A DNA stretch of 64,000 bases from Saprospirales bacterium (lineage in GTDB: Bacteria; Bacteroidota; Bacteroidia; Chitinophagales; Saprospiraceae): assembly GCA_016703765.1 (NCBI GenBank), contig JADJBL010000010.1:1-64000 (forward strand), in the 5' to 3' direction. Position numbers and translations under genes: made by a program. Under the pieces are notes generated by a model, which ran no database searches, had not been told where the DNA came from, and saw nothing but the letters and a program-made list of their open reading frames with translations. Of the stretch, positions 61,724 to 64,000 are shown piece by piece; within the stretch, counting starts at the first letter, position 1, and every line of letters begins with the position of its first letter.

Positions 61724-62923
61724 ATGGCAAATTTAACGACAAAAGGAAGGATTGGCATCCTGACGGGAGGAGGCGACGTACCTGGCTTGAATCCCGCCAT
61801 TCGCGCGGTGACCATGCGGGCTATCCGGGAAGGCTTTGAAGTAATCGGCTTGCGAAGGGGCTGGGCAGGGCTGATCGATATTATCCCTGATCCCAAGGCC
61901 GACAATGAAGAAAACTTCGTCTTGCTAACCAAAACCCTGGTGGATAAAGCTGCCAGGACGGGAGGTACCTTTCTCCACACTTCGCGTACCCGCCCGAGCA
62001 CGGTTCCAAAAAATAGCGTCCCCAACCACCTGAGGGACAAATATTCGGCAGAGAGCAACGACCTGACGGAGGAAGTGCTGAAAAACCTGGAATGGCTCGG
62101 CATCGACTATCTGATCGCCATAGGAGGCGACGATACGCTGAGCTATGCGGTGCACCTCTACAAAAAAGGGGTGAAGGTCATGGCCATTCCGAAGACGATG
62201 GACAACGATGTGCCGGGAACGGACTATTGCATCGGGTTCAGTACCTGCGTGACGCGGACCATCAGTCTGACCAACAACCTTCGGACGGTGGCGGGCTCTC
62301 ACGAGCGCTTCATGGTGCTGGAGGTATTCGGCCGCTATGCCGGCTTTACCGCCATGCTGCCGACGATGGCAGGCGCGGCGCACCGCTGCGTCATTCCCGA
62401 GCATCCCTTCAATATCGAAAAGCTCGCCCAGATCATGGTCGAAGACCGGAATGCCAACCCGAGTAAATACTCGATCCTTCTGGTTTCGGAAGGAGCCATG
62501 TTTCCGGGGGCGGATATGGTGTACGAAAACGCCGAAAAAGATATGTTCGGTCACGCCAAGCTGGGCGGTATTGGGGATATGGTATCGGTGAGGCTGAAAG
62601 ACCTTTCTCCGCAATTCAACAATGGAAAATCCATCAGCGTCATCAACCAGAAACTCGGTTATCTGGTGCGCTGCGGCGACCCCGACGCGATCGACTCCAT
62701 CGTGCCGATGGCTTTCGGCACCATGGCCCTCGACCTGATCCTGAAAGGGATCCACGGCCGGCTGGTCGTATTGCAGAACGGCCGGTACGACCACGTGCCG
62801 ATAGAGGTAGTAACCGCTACAAAGAAACTGGTCAACGTGCAGCGGTATTACGACACCGAGCGGTACCATCCGTACTACAAGGATTTCGAGATGCTGCCCC
62901 TGCTGATCATGGCGAGCGACTAG
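61724..62923 (+). CDS. 6-phosphofructokinase, probably pyrophosphate-dependent
   Basis: This is a 399-residue PFK with GILTGGGDVPGLNPAIRA at the N-terminus. IAIGGDDTLSYAVHL replaces the GGDGS of ATP-dependent enzymes, and IPKTMDNDVPGTDYCIGFSTC contains Lys in place of the Gly of PGTIDND. Asp in GGDDT and Lys in PKT(I/M)DND are the established marks of pyrophosphate use. The active-site EVFGRYAGF (MGR-like) and the later NQKLGYLVRCGDPDAIDS are present. It would phosphorylate fructose 6-phosphate reversibly with PPi in glycolysis. Its stop overlaps the end of the convergent DUF4349 gene by 4 bases. Confidence 0.9.
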   Translation: MANLTTKGRIGILTGGGDVPGLNPAIRAVTMRAIREGFEVIGLRRGWAGLIDIIPDPKADNEENFVLLTKTLVDKAARTGGTFLHTSRTRPSTVPKNSVPNHLRDKYSAESNDLTEEVLKNLEWLGIDYLIAIGGDDTLSYAVHLYKKGVKVMAIPKTMDNDVPGTDYCIGFSTCVTRTISLTNNLRTVAGSHERFMVLEVFGRYAGFTAMLPTMAGAAHRCVIPEHPFNIEKLAQIMVEDRNANPSKYSILLVSEGAMFPGADMVYENAEKDMFGHAKLGGIGDMVSVRLKDLSPQFNNGKSISVINQKLGYLVRCGDPDAIDSIVPMAFGTMALDLILKGIHGRLVVLQNGRYDHVPIEVVTATKKLVNVQRYYDTERYHPYYKDFEMLPLLIMASD

Positions 62924-63777
62924 GAGGTACGGTTCCTTCTGCTCTTCCTCCAGGCCCGAAACCTTTTCCATAAGGGAATCATAAGGGCGAGTAGTATCCA
63001 GAAAGGCCAGAGCTTGAGGAGGAACAGCAGGAAGTCGACAAAACCGAACCAACCGCTGGAAAGGGAGTATTTCAGGCGTTCGCCGAAATCGTTCTTGTTT
63101 CTGGCCCGGTAGGTATAACCCTTTTCCTTGGTGATCGACAGGTCCAGGGTACTGAAGGCGACCAGGTTGGAGAGGTATTTGAGCCTGCCTTCCGCGCTTT
63201 CGATCTCTTCTTCGATCACACGGGATTTTTCTTCGATCTCCAGGATGTCCTTCACGGATTTGGCCTGTTTGAGCAGATCGTTATATTTTTTCAGGTAATC
63301 CCGTTTGTTTGCCAGCCGGGTTTCGAGGTCGATGAATTCCTCGGTCACGTCCCGGGCGTCGATGTTTTTGAACATCACTTCCCCTTCGCCCGATTCGAGC
63401 TCCTCGATGAATTTTTCGAAGTTAAGGGAGGGTATCCTGATCTGGAGGTTGTAAGTGGATTCGTAGTCGCTGTTGCTCAGGCTTTCATTGGAGTAATAGG
63501 CCTGGTGACGGGCTACCAGGGAGTCTACCCGGATCTTTGTCACTTCCAGTTCGGAGACCTTGATATTGATGCGGCCATCTTTGATGACTTTTTTCTGAAT
63601 GAGCTCCGGCTTGACTTCCAGGTTTTCGGAGCCTTGTGGCGGTTCGCCCCCAGATTCGAGGCTTTCGGGTGTAGCCGGCTGTTCGAGGCTGGCAAAATCG
63701 GACGATTGTTTGGAGGAGTTTTGGCCACAGCCCCAGAAAATCAGGCAGGCCGAAAGGGCAATCCATGAATATTTCAT
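62920..63777 (-). CDS. DUF4349-domain lipoprotein
   Basis: This 285-residue protein has a lipoprotein signal (WIALSACLIFWGC, Cys17). The DUF4349 core is LIQKKVIKDGRINIKVSELEVTK, VDSLVARHQAYYSNESLS and IRIPSLNFEKFIEELESG. A coiled coil at about residues 150-200 (LETRLANKRDYLKKYNDLLK..IEEEIESAEGRL) follows, then a C-terminal transmembrane helix (LWPFWILLALMIPLW) with a basic tail. It therefore spans or is doubly anchored in the envelope. The biochemical role is unknown. Confidence 0.88.
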   Translation of the reverse strand: MKYSWIALSACLIFWGCGQNSSKQSSDFASLEQPATPESLESGGEPPQGSENLEVKPELIQKKVIKDGRINIKVSELEVTKIRVDSLVARHQAYYSNESLSNSDYESTYNLQIRIPSLNFEKFIEELESGEGEVMFKNIDARDVTEEFIDLETRLANKRDYLKKYNDLLKQAKSVKDILEIEEKSRVIEEEIESAEGRLKYLSNLVAFSTLDLSITKEKGYTYRARNKNDFGERLKYSLSSGWFGFVDFLLFLLKLWPFWILLALMIPLWKRFRAWRKSRRNRTS

Positions 63778-63821
63778 AAGTAAGAGAGCTAATTATTCTC
63801 CTAAAATAGGCATTTCGGTCT

Positions 63822-64000
63822 ATGGTCACAGTAAAATTCCGGCATATTTCCTTTCTGATCCTGGGGCTTTTACTCCTCATCGTGGCCGTACTAGCCTGGA
63901 AGCTCTATACTTCCAAACATCCCCAGGCATTTGAATTGGACAGGGAATTCTTTTTATTCTGTCTTGTCGGTTTTTTGGCTCAGGCGATTGACGGGTCTTT
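63822..64000 (+). CDS. TauE/SafE (TSUP) family transporter, N-terminal part only
   Basis: The window ends inside this gene. From ATG 63822 the first helix is FLILGLLLLIVAVLAWKLY, and after a short loop FLFCLVGFLAQAIDGSF matches the VGFLAQxIDG start of sulfite-exporter-type TauE/SafE permeases. These move organic sulfonates, sulfite or related anions. Assignment rests on this one motif and about 60 residues. It is divergent from the DUF4349 gene. Confidence 0.6.
   Translation, partial: MVTVKFRHISFLILGLLLLIVAVLAWKLYTSKHPQAFELDREFFLFCLVGFLAQAIDGS

Overview
The window looks like a chromosome segment from a Bacteroidota member, most likely of the Saprospiria (Lewinella/Haliscomenobacter-like). 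The evidence is: type IX secretion C-terminal sorting domains on several surface proteins, Oar-like and outer-membrane-barrel TonB-dependent receptors, DUF4369/TlpA-type thioredoxin proteins, M56/BlaI pairs, a LytS/LytTR pair, near absence of Shine-Dalgarno sites, and promoters of the Bacteroidota form TTTG-N19-21-TAnnTTTG (best cases upstream of yidC and of the M23 peptidase).

Layout. 1-5.3 kb (minus strand): a truncated tyrosine recombinase with two compensating frameshifts, a GT39 glycosyltransferase broken by about five frameshifts, an RluA-type pseudouridine synthase, and a RibF that runs in frame into a family 2 glycosyltransferase across an A10 tract. 5.4-15.4 kb: mutS, ffh, an OmpA-like protein, a helix-hairpin-helix membrane protein, a long-chain acyl-CoA synthetase and yidC. 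15.4-21 kb: a frameshifted small lipoprotein, a GH31 glucosidase with an ACT-domain protein, and an Omp28-like T9SS cargo. 21-22.3 kb: a GIY-YIG nuclease gene, seven tandem copies of a 117-bp hairpin-rich repeat, and tRNA-Ser(TGA), whose 3' end faces the array. 22.6-30 kb: an Oar-like receptor, an all-helical protein of unknown function, and a large T9SS surface protein. 30.7-33.4 kb: a fructosamine-kinase relic coupled to a LytTR/histidine kinase pair. 33.5-42.2 kb: folE-fabD-yqgE, an M23 peptidase, purM, rtcB, a methyltransferase and purB. 42.3-49.4 kb: a lipoprotein, pyrR-pyrB, a roughly 1,046-residue coiled-coil exported protein and a TlpA-like protein. 49.5-64 kb: an SDR, a glycosyltransferase, a MiaE-like hydroxylase, mrp-nifU-pyrF-VOC, blaI-M56, a TonB receptor, a CotH/LTD surface protein, a PPi-type phosphofructokinase, a DUF4349 lipoprotein and the start of a TauE/SafE transporter.

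Two features run through the whole window. First, many intergenic gaps hold locus-specific short words (6-10 bases) repeated in tandem and arranged as inverted arms. The arms often abut start codons in divergent gaps or stop codons in convergent gaps, and each locus uses its own word on both arms. Second, one-base shifts interrupt about ten otherwise well-conserved genes, including housekeeping ribF and pyrR, several of them at homopolymers. This pattern fits uncorrected sequencing indels at least as well as real gene decay.

The most novel protein-level observation is the exported coiled-coil protein, whose rod can be parsed into about 18 units of 40 residues (18+11+11).
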